Source: DASPWW01 sp050697195 (lineage in GTDB: Bacteria; Actinomycetota; Thermoleophilia; Solirubrobacterales; 70-9). From it: a DNA stretch of 6,776 nucleotides. The stretch's first letter is position 1; every line of letters begins with the position of its first letter. Location of the stretch: positions 1-6,776 of the forward strand of contig JBOGZL010000235.1 in the NCBI GenBank assembly GCA_050697195.1. Direction: 5' to 3'. The translations under genes and the position numbers were made by a program. A model generated the notes under the pieces. That model did not search any database. It saw nothing but the letters and a program-made list of their open reading frames with translations, and was not told the DNA's origin. This document shows, piece by piece, positions 1 to 5,612 of the stretch.

Positions 1-350
1 AGCTGACGTTGATCGACACCGAGTACGGCGAGATCCTCGCCGACCGGAAGGGCTTCGCGCTGTACCTGTTCACGAAGGAGGAAGGACGCGAGAGTCGCTG
101 CTACGGCGAGTGCGCAGAGGCGTGGCCACCGCTGAAGACGAAGCGCAAGCCGCGCGCCGGCGCGGGGCTCGACCCCGGGCTGCTCGCCAGAACCGAGCGG
201 CGCAACGGGCGCAAGCAGGTCACCTACGACGGCCACCCACTCTACTACTATATCGGGGACAGCGATCCCGGCGAGGTTTTCTGCCAGGACGTTCAGGAGT
301 TCGGCGGGCGGTGGTACGTCGTGACCGCGAACGGCGAGCCGGTCCTCTAG
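1..350 (+). CDS. COG4315-type secreted repeat protein (PF03640-like), 5' end missing
   Basis: The reading frame is open to the left edge (in-frame codons for Leu-Thr precede TTG at 9), so the gene very probably begins outside the window and only about the last 115 residues are present. What remains matches the family of predicted lipoproteins with paired Yx(F/W/Y)xxD repeats. The first repeat runs EYGEILADRKGFALYLF, then a C-x3-C pair (CYGEC) and AWPPL. The second runs QVTYDGHPLYYYIGD and ends in GGRWYVV. In the first repeat the usual final Asp is Glu (YLFTKE). Members are normally exported and often lipidated, but the signal region would lie upstream and cannot be seen. Biochemical function is unknown for the family. 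The TAG stop (348-350) overlaps the stop of the convergent amine oxidase gene. The internal TTG at 9 is unlikely to be the true start because the first repeat already begins there. Confidence 0.85.
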   Translation, partial: LTLIDTEYGEILADRKGFALYLFTKEEGRESRCYGECAEAWPPLKTKRKPRAGAGLDPGLLARTERRNGRKQVTYDGHPLYYYIGDSDPGEVFCQDVQEFGGRWYVVTANGEPVL

Positions 351-1543
351 CGATTCAACACGCCCGCCGCGCGCCGGCCGCTCCGGAGCGCCCCCTCCAT
401 CAATCCCGCGAACGGACCGCCGGTGTGCTCCCCGGCGAACGCGAGGGGACCGACGGGCTCGCTCAGGATCGCCGTCGTCCCGTCGTCGGGGAGGATCGAG
501 TACGCGGCCCGCACCCATCGGTCGTCGCTCCACGTCGAGAGCACTGCGCCGCGTTCGTCGAGCGCGAGATCCGGTCGCAGCGCCTCGAGCGACTCGATCC
601 ACCGCTCCGGGCCGGACTCGACCTCGAGCACATCGAGGGCGGGCGTGGAGCCCGCGAACGCGTTCATGACCGGCTGCACGCGACCGCCGGCGCCCGTCGA
701 GGTCCAGGTCCAGTAGCGCTCGGGGACCGACATCACCGCGGTCGGGGGGGCGGCGTGGCGGAGCGGCAGGAAGAGCTTCGCCGCGTGCCCGTACCGGACC
801 CTCTCCGCCGCGTCGATCACCCGAGTCGGCAGCGCGGGGTCGAACTCGATCTCCCCGATCGTGGTCGCGGGCACGGCGATCACGCACGCGTCGCCCACGA
901 GCTCCGAGCCCGCGGCGTGGACCGTCACGGCGTCGGCCCTCCATGCCACCCGGCGCACGGGCGTGCCCATGTGCACCGCCGGGCCGAGCGGCTCCGCGAG
1001 GGCGTGCGCGAGTCGCTGGTTGCCCCCGGCGACGCCGGGCGAGGGTTCGTCGCCGATGTGGGCGACGCCCGACAGCGCGCTCGCGGGCACCGCGTCCCCC
1101 GGACTCGCCGCGGAGACCTCGAGCCTGGCGAGCAGGACCTCCCGCGCGCCGTCGTCGATCTCGAGGCGCTCGATGAAATCCGGCGCGGGGAGCAGGCCGA
1201 GCTCGGGATCGTCCTCCAGCGCCTCGTCCGCGGCCCGGATCGCCGTCTCGAGCGATCCGGGCGGGAGCTCGCCGGCGCCGCGCGGCTCCCGGATGCCGTA
1301 TCGCATCCCCTTGTCCCAGAGGTCGAGCCCGAGCCGGGCGGCGAGCTCGCGGATCAGCGTGTTGCCGGGAAGGATGAACTCGGCGCCCATCTCGACCACG
1401 GCGCCGTTCTCGAGCTCGCGCGAGAACACCCGCCCCCCGATCCGGTCGCGCGCCTCGAGCACGATCACCTCGTGGCCGGCGCTGCGAAGCTCGTCTGCGG
1501 CGCTGAGGCCGGCGAGGCCGGCCCCGATCACGATCGCGCGCAT
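347..1543 (-). CDS. FAD-dependent amine oxidase-like protein (NAD(P)-binding Rossmann / PF01593 type)
   Basis: A 398-residue protein. It opens with a dinucleotide-binding motif, GAGLAG (residues 7-12), followed by Glu30 at the end of the second strand (VIVLEARDRIGGR). This is the FAD-ADP-binding signature of the amine oxidase / protoporphyrinogen oxidase / phytoene desaturase superfamily. EMGAEFI (about 51-57) is the next conserved FAD-contact segment. The C-terminus has the matching flavin-closing motif LAFAGEHTGGPFAGLMEGAL, with the Glu-His pair and MEGA typical of monoamine oxidase-like enzymes. No signal peptide or membrane segment is visible, so a cytosolic flavoenzyme oxidising an amine or a related substrate is expected; the substrate cannot be read from the sequence. 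ATG 1541-1543 was chosen because it places the Rossmann motif at residue 7 as usual. An in-frame GTG at 1576 would add a non-homologous Arg/Pro-rich tail and overlap the upstream gene. The start lies two bases after the response regulator stop (TGA-GG-ATG), suggesting translational coupling. Confidence 0.88.
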   Translation of the reverse strand: MRAIVIGAGLAGLSAADELRSAGHEVIVLEARDRIGGRVFSRELENGAVVEMGAEFILPGNTLIRELAARLGLDLWDKGMRYGIREPRGAGELPPGSLETAIRAADEALEDDPELGLLPAPDFIERLEIDDGAREVLLARLEVSAASPGDAVPASALSGVAHIGDEPSPGVAGGNQRLAHALAEPLGPAVHMGTPVRRVAWRADAVTVHAAGSELVGDACVIAVPATTIGEIEFDPALPTRVIDAAERVRYGHAAKLFLPLRHAAPPTAVMSVPERYWTWTSTGAGGRVQPVMNAFAGSTPALDVLEVESGPERWIESLEALRPDLALDERGAVLSTWSDDRWVRAAYSILPDDGTTAILSEPVGPLAFAGEHTGGPFAGLMEGALRSGRRAAGVLNR

Positions 1544-1545
1544 CC

Positions 1546-2193
1546 TCAGTCGACGAGCCGGCGGGCGACCGCCCACCGGCTGAGCTCGTGGCGGTTGGAG
1601 AGCTGAAGCTTGCGCAGCACGGAGCTGACGTGCGCCTCGACGGTCTTCGTCGAGATCCCGAGCCGGTGCGCGATCTCCTTGTACAGGTAGCCGCGCGCGA
1701 TGTAGCGCAGAACCTCGCGCTCGCGCGTGGTGAGCTGGTCGAGCTCGGGATCGACCTCGCCGGGGGGAAGCGAGTCGGCGAACGCGTCGAGCACGAACCC
1801 GGCGAGCCTGGGGGAGAAGACGGCGTCCCCGTCCCGGACCCGGCGGACGGCGTCGGCAAGCTCGGGGCCGGTGATCGTCTTCGTCACGTACCCGCGGGCG
1901 CCGGCGCGCACGACCGCGATCACGTCCTCGGGGGCGTCAGAGACCGAGAGCGCGAGGAAGCGCTGGTCGGGGCGCGCGGAGAGCACCTCACGGATCACCT
2001 CGACTCCGCCCCCGCCCGGCATGTGGACGTCGAGCAGCACGACGTCGGGCTGGTGGTCGGCGATCGCGCTCACCGCGTCGGTGACCGTACCCGCCTCGCC
2101 GAGCACCTCGACGAGGTCGCCGAGCTCGGCCTGCACCCCGCTGCGGAAGATCGCGTGGTCGTCGACGATCACGACGCTCGGAGCGTCAGACAT
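1546..2193 (-). CDS. NarL/FixJ-family response regulator with LuxR-type DNA-binding domain
   Basis: A 215-residue two-domain regulator. The receiver domain (about 5-120) has the acidic pair Asp11-Asp12 (VDDH), the phospho-acceptor Asp55 in VVLLDVHMPG, a Ser in ALSVSD at the switch position, and Lys105 in GYVTK. The C-terminal helix-turn-helix (about 152-215) begins LTTREREVLRYIARGYLYKEIA and continues to the recognition helix STKTVEAHVSSVLRKL, the LuxR/NarL signature. The product should be phosphorylated by the kinase encoded just upstream and then bind DNA as a dimer. The ATG at 2191-2193 has an AGGTGGGG ribosome-binding site five bases upstream. A 63-base gap holding a short hairpin separates it from the kinase stop. 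It is followed two bases later by the amine oxidase start. All key receiver residues are present, so it should be functional. Its target genes are unknown, though autoregulation of this operon is plausible. Confidence 0.95.
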   Translation of the reverse strand: MSDAPSVVIVDDHAIFRSGVQAELGDLVEVLGEAGTVTDAVSAIADHQPDVVLLDVHMPGGGGVEVIREVLSARPDQRFLALSVSDAPEDVIAVVRAGARGYVTKTITGPELADAVRRVRDGDAVFSPRLAGFVLDAFADSLPPGEVDPELDQLTTREREVLRYIARGYLYKEIAHRLGISTKTVEAHVSSVLRKLQLSNRHELSRWAVARRLVD

Positions 2194-2224
2194 CAGAACC
2201 CCACCTGCCCCTCACCTCGCACTC

Positions 2225-2239
2225 GGCGGCTTCGCCGCC
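2225..2239 (-). promoter_or_regulatory. Short GC hairpin between kinase and regulator genes
   Basis: In the 63-base gap between the two genes a perfect six-base inverted repeat, GGCGGC and GCCGCC, encloses a three-base loop (GAA on the transcribed strand). No T-run follows, so it is not a standard terminator. It could trim transcript levels, stabilise the upstream mRNA end or have no role; a stem of this size is not rare in such GC-rich DNA. Confidence 0.3.
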
Positions 2240-2256
2240 TCTGCTCGGCGCCAACA

Positions 2257-3465
2257 TCACTTCCTGCCCACGGTCAGCTCGACCTCGGTCCCGCGGCCGG
2301 GCTCGCTTCGCACCTCGGCGTGCCCGCCCTGGCGCTCCATGCGGCCGATTATCGACTCCCGCAGCCCGCGGCGGTCGGCCGGGACCCGCTCGGGGTCGAA
2401 CCCGTGGCCGCGGTCGTCCACGAACGCCGTGACCCGGTCCTCCTCGATTTCGGCGTAGAGGCGGATCGGGCCGTCGGCGGCGAACTTCGCCGCGTTGGTG
2501 AGCGCCTCGCGGGTGGCTGCGACCAGGGCCTCGAGGCGCTCGTCGAGCGGGCAGTCGCCGACCACGACGACCTCGATCGGCGCCCCTCGCGCCTCCTCGA
2601 CGTCGATCGCGGCGGCCCGAAGCGCGTCCGCGACGCGCTCGTCGGGCTGGAGCGGCGGCGCGCCCGCGAGCCACGCGCGAAGCTCGCGCTCCTGGCGCCG
2701 CGCGAGCTGCGCCACGCCGGCGGGGTCGTCCGAGCGTCGCTGGACGAGCGCGAGCGTCTGAAGCACTGAGTCGTGCAGGTGGGCGGACAGCTCCGCCCGC
2801 TCCTGGGAGCGGATCCGCTGCGCCCGCTCGGCGGCGAGGCTGCGGGCGAAGCGCCACCACAGCGGCGCCAGGATCAGTCCGAGTCCGGCGATCACCACGA
2901 GCGCCGCCAGCGCGACGTCTCCCGCAGCGTTGAGGACCCCCTTCGCCCACAGGAACAGGAGCCCAGCGCCGAGCACCAGGGCGATCCCGAACCCGGCGAT
3001 CGAGAGGCGACCCGCCGCCTGGCGCGAGCGCTCTCGCCGCCGGTCCTCGTCGGTGGAGGGCGCCGCGGGCTCGGCGGCAACGGGGCGGGTGAGGCTGAGC
3101 AGCAGCGCCACCCCGAACGCCGCCAGCACCAGCGGCCACACCAGGGCGTCGCTCCACCACACGCCGAGCTCGCGGAAGGCGATCAGGACGCTGAGCGCGA
3201 GCAGCCCCACCCCCGTCGCGATCCGCCAGCTTCCCCGGCGGCGGCGCCGCTGGGATTGATCGCGCGCCTGCGCCGGCATCACCGCCCACAGCGCCAGGTA
3301 GGCCAGCGCCCCGATCCCGCTGGTGCCGATCGCGACGACGACGAACCCCACCCGAGTGACGACCGGGGCGACGCCGAGACGGTGGGCGATCCCTGCGCAA
3401 ACCCCCGCGATCATCGCGTTGGCGGGATCGCGTCGCAGGGTCCTGTCGGCGGAGTCCGTGGTCAC
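2257..3465 (-). CDS. PspC-domain sensor histidine kinase (HisKA_3/NarX-like)
   Basis: A 402-residue membrane kinase. Residues about 9-66 form a PspC domain (MIAGVCAGIAHRLGV, then a hydrophobic helix ending LALWAVMP). Further membrane helices lie at about 83-98, 107-125, 155-175 and 183-203, so sensing is probably in or at the membrane, with no large extracellular domain. The dimerisation/phospho-acceptor helix is ERAELSAHLHDSVLQTLAL, with His231 as the likely phosphorylation site. The GHKL ATPase domain follows: N-box REALTNAAKFA (Asn324), DDRGHGFD (about 350-357), RRGLRESIIGRMERQGG and GRGTEVEL. The start is taken as GTG 3463-3465 because the PspC homology begins within the first ten residues; no convincing Shine-Dalgarno is seen, so translation may depend on the preceding gene, 24 bases upstream. 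Kinases of this build pair with LuxR-type regulators, and one follows directly. The inducing signal is unknown; cell-envelope stress is an inference from the PspC/LiaF-like company. Confidence 0.93.
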   Translation of the reverse strand: MTTDSADRTLRRDPANAMIAGVCAGIAHRLGVAPVVTRVGFVVVAIGTSGIGALAYLALWAVMPAQARDQSQRRRRRGSWRIATGVGLLALSVLIAFRELGVWWSDALVWPLVLAAFGVALLLSLTRPVAAEPAAPSTDEDRRRERSRQAAGRLSIAGFGIALVLGAGLLFLWAKGVLNAAGDVALAALVVIAGLGLILAPLWWRFARSLAAERAQRIRSQERAELSAHLHDSVLQTLALVQRRSDDPAGVAQLARRQERELRAWLAGAPPLQPDERVADALRAAAIDVEEARGAPIEVVVVGDCPLDERLEALVAATREALTNAAKFAADGPIRLYAEIEEDRVTAFVDDRGHGFDPERVPADRRGLRESIIGRMERQGGHAEVRSEPGRGTEVELTVGRK

Positions 3466-3489
3466 GCGCCGAATGGTTGCTCAGGTAGC

Positions 3490-3690
3490 TCAGCCGCGCC
3501 GGGCACCCATCCCGCTGGCGAGCAGCACCACTCCGGTCGCCGCCGCGAGGATGGCGAGGAACCAGCCCGCCTCGAGGTCGATCGTGCCCTCCTCCTGGAG
3601 CAGGATCAAAGCCCCGAAGACCGCGATCACCGCCCCGGCGACGAGCGAGGTGGCGTCGACCCGATCGCGCAGCTCCCTCAGCTCGCGCAT
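3490..3690 (-). CDS. Small two-helix membrane protein of the PspC signalling operon
   Basis: A 66-residue protein. A charged N-terminus (MRELRELRDRVDA) is followed by a hydrophobic helix at about residues 15-32 (LVAGAVIAVFGALILL), a short acidic linker (QEEGTIDLEAG), a second helix at about 43-60 (FLAILAAATGVVLLASG) and a basic tail (GARRG). The positive tail and acidic loop suggest a hairpin with both ends inside and the acidic loop outside. I do not recognise a named family. It is supported as a gene by an AGGAG ribosome-binding site five bases before ATG 3688-3690, by a 13-base overlap with the end of the upstream PspC gene, and by its fit between two membrane signalling genes. The position suggests an accessory subunit of the sensor complex, which is inference only. 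Confidence 0.82.
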   Translation of the reverse strand: MRELRELRDRVDATSLVAGAVIAVFGALILLQEEGTIDLEAGWFLAILAAATGVVLLASGMGARRG

Positions 3691-4922
3691 GCGCTCTCCT
3701 GGCGGCGGCGCTCTGCGGCGTCGTCCTCGTCGGAGCGATCCCAGCCCCCGTCGCGGAAGCCGCGGTGGTCTCCGGTGAACACCTCGGGCGGGCGGTCGGT
3801 GACGACGATCTCGCCGGCTTCGATCTTGGCGTCTAGGACGAGCCGGGGCGCGTCACCCTGGGACGTGCCCTCCACTACCTCGGCATCGACCCCCGAGCCC
3901 TCCCGCCCGCGGACGAGCACGTGGCCCACGGACGCGTTCACGTCGGCGTCGACGCACACCCGCGCGGGAACCGAGACCACGGTCTGCCCGAGCCCCATCC
4001 CGGTCTCCAGCTCCACGCTTCGACCTTGCCGCCACTCCAGGCCGCGCAGGTCGACCGTCATCTGGCCGACCCCGAGCCGGTACCCGTCGTCGGGCAGCTC
4101 CGCCGCCGTCGCGGGTCGCTGGTCGCGCTCGCCTATGCCGCCGTCGAAGCTCACGTCGCCGGCCGCCACAGCCCCCGCCGGCAGCGCCAGCACGAGCGCC
4201 GGGACGATCAGCCACCGCCACCGCGACTCGCCGATCAACGCGGCGACGACCAGGGCGACGCCGATCGCGATCACGACTCCGGCGACGATCGCGCCGTGCC
4301 CCGTCGCGGTCGCCCACGCGCTCAAGGCGGCGACACACGCGGCGGCGCACAACGCGGCCAGCACGAGCACCGCGATCGCGACGCCGCGCAGCAGCCGGCT
4401 CCAGCCGTCGCCCGTCGCCGGCTGCTGGGAGCCGGGCGCTGCGAGCTGTCTTGTCGGGGCGGTCCCCTCCTCGGCGGCGGGCTGGTCGGGTTCGCCGGCT
4501 TCCCGCTGCGATGACCGGCGGCGATCGCGATCGCGAAGCGTGACGTACAGCCACACCGCGCCACCGATGAGCAGCACCAGCCACAGGCTGCCGCCCCACC
4601 ACCAGCCGCCGCCCCACCATCCGAACACGCCCCAGAACGGCCCCGGGAGCAGGATCAAGACCGCGAGGACGGCGAGCACGACGAGCCACGCCGAGGGGCG
4701 ATCGTTCGCGGCGGGGGCGCCGGAGCCATCGTCGTTCGGGGTCACGACCGCCAGCACGAGGTAGGCGGCGATCCCGAGCCCGCCGAACAGCGCCGCGGCG
4801 ACGAAACCGACGCGCACGAGGGTGGGGTCGATGTCGAGGTAGTCGGCGATCCCGCCGGCCACCCCGGCAAGGATGCGGTCGTCGCGGGAGCGCAGCAGTC
4901 GCTTTCGAGGTCGATCGTTCAC
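3678..4922 (-). CDS. PspC-domain membrane protein with LiaF-like C-terminal domain
   Basis: A 414-residue protein. Residues about 6-62 are a PspC domain (DDRILAGVAGGIADYLDIDP, then a helix ending LVLAVVTP). A helix at about 78-93, a Gly/Trp-rich stretch at 96-114 and another helix at 113-128 follow. Next come a hydrophilic, Pro/Glu/Gln-rich segment (130-172) and helices at about 180-202, 208-230 and 236-254. The C-terminal part (about 280-376) has short repeating beta units: GVGQMTVDL, GLGQTVVSVP, SVGHVLVRG, EAGEIVVTD. This resembles the LiaF/DUF2154-type domain linked to cell-wall antibiotic responses. The end is highly charged (DRSDEDDAAERRRQE). GTG 4920-4922 is chosen because PspC homology starts almost at once; a GGGGAA stretch precedes it at short spacing. 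It appears to be the first gene of the five-gene operon. By analogy with LiaF it may hold the kinase inactive until the envelope is stressed. Confidence 0.88.
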   Translation of the reverse strand: MNDRPRKRLLRSRDDRILAGVAGGIADYLDIDPTLVRVGFVAAALFGGLGIAAYLVLAVVTPNDDGSGAPAANDRPSAWLVVLAVLAVLILLPGPFWGVFGWWGGGWWWGGSLWLVLLIGGAVWLYVTLRDRDRRRSSQREAGEPDQPAAEEGTAPTRQLAAPGSQQPATGDGWSRLLRGVAIAVLVLAALCAAACVAALSAWATATGHGAIVAGVVIAIGVALVVAALIGESRWRWLIVPALVLALPAGAVAAGDVSFDGGIGERDQRPATAAELPDDGYRLGVGQMTVDLRGLEWRQGRSVELETGMGLGQTVVSVPARVCVDADVNASVGHVLVRGREGSGVDAEVVEGTSQGDAPRLVLDAKIEAGEIVVTDRPPEVFTGDHRGFRDGGWDRSDEDDAAERRRQESACAS

Positions 4923-4954
4923 GTTCCCCAGCTTGGCGCACCGCGCGCCGCGCG

Positions 4955-4985
4955 TCTATCGGGAATCACCCTGACCCTTCCCTGA
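4955..4985 (-). promoter_or_regulatory. Candidate promoter/operator of the PspC operon
   Basis: Reading the minus strand toward the PspC gene, two TCAGGG copies (4985-4980 and 4974-4969) lie exactly 11 bases apart, about one helical turn. The second copy continues into TCAGGGTGATTCCCGA, an imperfect dyad. A -10-like GATAGA (4960-4955) follows, which would put transcription start about 25 bases before GTG 4922. No good -35 hexamer is present at the right distance; instead the repeats occupy that zone, as expected for an activator-dependent promoter. Binding by the operon's own regulator is a guess. Confidence 0.35.
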
Positions 4986-4998
4986 GGGGCGGAAGGGT
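4974..4998 (-). terminator. Possible hairpin terminator after the cupin gene
   Basis: ACCCTTCC (4974-4981) and GGAAGGGT (4991-4998) form a perfect eight-base stem with a nine-base loop, starting eight bases downstream of the cupin stop. No T-run follows, as is common in high-GC actinobacteria. It overlaps the TCAGGG repeats of the candidate PspC promoter, so stem and operator readings compete; both could be true. Confidence 0.4.
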
Positions 4999-5005
4999 GT
5001 GTGCC

Positions 5006-5512
5006 TCAGCGCGCGTAGCCGCGCATCCGCCCCAGCGGGGCGAGCAGCGCGAGGCCGCCGCGCACGAGCGGCTCGGGGCCGACGGCGAGGCGGAACACGT
5101 CGTCGTACTCGCTCAGCAGGGCGGCGAACGCGAGCGGTCCCGGCATCCCGTTTCGGCCCACCCGACCCTCCCGGTGGAGCGAGTCGATTGCCGCGAACCA
5201 CCGCTCGGTGCGGCCTCCGGGTCGGGTCTGCCACACGACGCGGGCGGGCTCGCCGCCCGGGTTCCAGATCTGGTGCGGCGTTCCCCGGGGGATGTCGATC
5301 GTCTCCCCGGTGGCGACGGTGCGCTCCTCGCCGCCGGCGCGCACCTCCACCCTCCCGGTGAGGACCTCGAAGTGCTCGTCCTGGCTCGGGTGGTAGTGCT
5401 TCGGCGGTTCCTTGCCCGCCGGCGCGTAGGTTGCCTCGACCACGAGCAGCTCTGGTGTGCTCTCCCTGATCGTGACCGACTCGGTCGGCGTGATCTTGAG
5501 CGTGCGTGACAC
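5006..5512 (-). CDS. Single-domain cupin protein
   Basis: A 168-residue protein with both classical cupin motifs. Motif 1 includes KHYHPSQDEHFEVLTG, giving metal ligands His39, His41 and Glu46 and conserved Gly53. Motif 2 is GETIDIPRGTPHQIWN, an exact G-x5-P-x-G-x2-H-x3-N with ligand His80. A mononuclear metal site in a small beta-barrel is therefore expected. The C-terminal 70 residues (DSLHREGRVGRNGMPGPLAFA onward) are an extension seen in many actinobacterial stand-alone cupins. No signal peptide is present. The reaction cannot be told: such proteins include oxygenases, isomerases and ligand binders. GTG 5510-5512 is preferred over the in-frame GTG at 5566 because a strong GAGGAGG lies five bases upstream, and the longer form would translate through the divergent control region. 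It is transcribed away from the P450 gene and may be co-controlled with it. Confidence 0.88.
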   Translation of the reverse strand: MSRTLKITPTESVTIRESTPELLVVEATYAPAGKEPPKHYHPSQDEHFEVLTGRVEVRAGGEERTVATGETIDIPRGTPHQIWNPGGEPARVVWQTRPGGRTERWFAAIDSLHREGRVGRNGMPGPLAFAALLSEYDDVFRLAVGPEPLVRGGLALLAPLGRMRGYAR

Positions 5513-5612
5513 GGTGGCCTCCTCGGTTGCGATCGTCCTCCCCGCTGCTCGTGTGCCGACGAGCACACTGCGATCCGCTCGGCTGCCGTATGTTGACCAG
5601 AGGAGGAGAAGG
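5513..5612. promoter_or_regulatory. Divergent cupin/P450 control region with overlapping inverted repeats
   Basis: This 100-base gap holds the start signals of both genes. Two perfect inverted repeats overlap: TGCTCGT-N6-ACGAGCA (5546-5565) and GTGTGC-N6-GCACAC (5551-5568), each with a six-base spacer. A TGCGATC direct repeat (5528-5534 and 5569-5575) flanks them, 41 bases apart. A -10-like TATGTT (5589-5594) would suit the P450 gene, with the dyads lying over or just upstream of its -35 zone; the -35 itself is poor. No convincing promoter is seen for the cupin. Strong ribosome-binding sites end the region on both sides: GAGGAGG for the cupin and AGGAGG (5601-5606) for the P450. Confidence 0.5.

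Noticed and set aside
1544..1576. Longer amine oxidase start at GTG 1576
   Set aside because: It adds an Arg/Pro-rich tail before the Rossmann motif and overlaps the end of the regulator, whereas ATG 1543 gives the usual short lead-in.
110..1606. 498-codon plus-strand frame antisense to the amine oxidase
   Set aside because: It starts inside the repeat-protein gene, has no recognisable domain, and mirrors a well-supported flavoenzyme frame.
3479..3493. Direct repeat GCTCAG-GTA-GCTCAG before the kinase gene
   Set aside because: It is only six bases long and includes the stop codon of the small membrane protein; it is too short and too constrained to call an operator.
2773..4764. 663-codon open frame on the plus strand across the PspC and kinase genes
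   Set aside because: Its translation is low-complexity Pro/Arg/Ser/Thr text without domains, antisense to three genes with clear domain support.
4936..4955. Palindromic GCGC-rich tract between the PspC start and the -10-like site
   Set aside because: It is an alternating GC run expected by chance at this base composition, with no distinct arms or loop.
5513..5566. Longer cupin start at GTG 5566
   Set aside because: It would add 18 non-conserved residues, bury the perfect GAGGAGG site of the shorter start inside coding sequence, and place the start codon within the inverted repeats.
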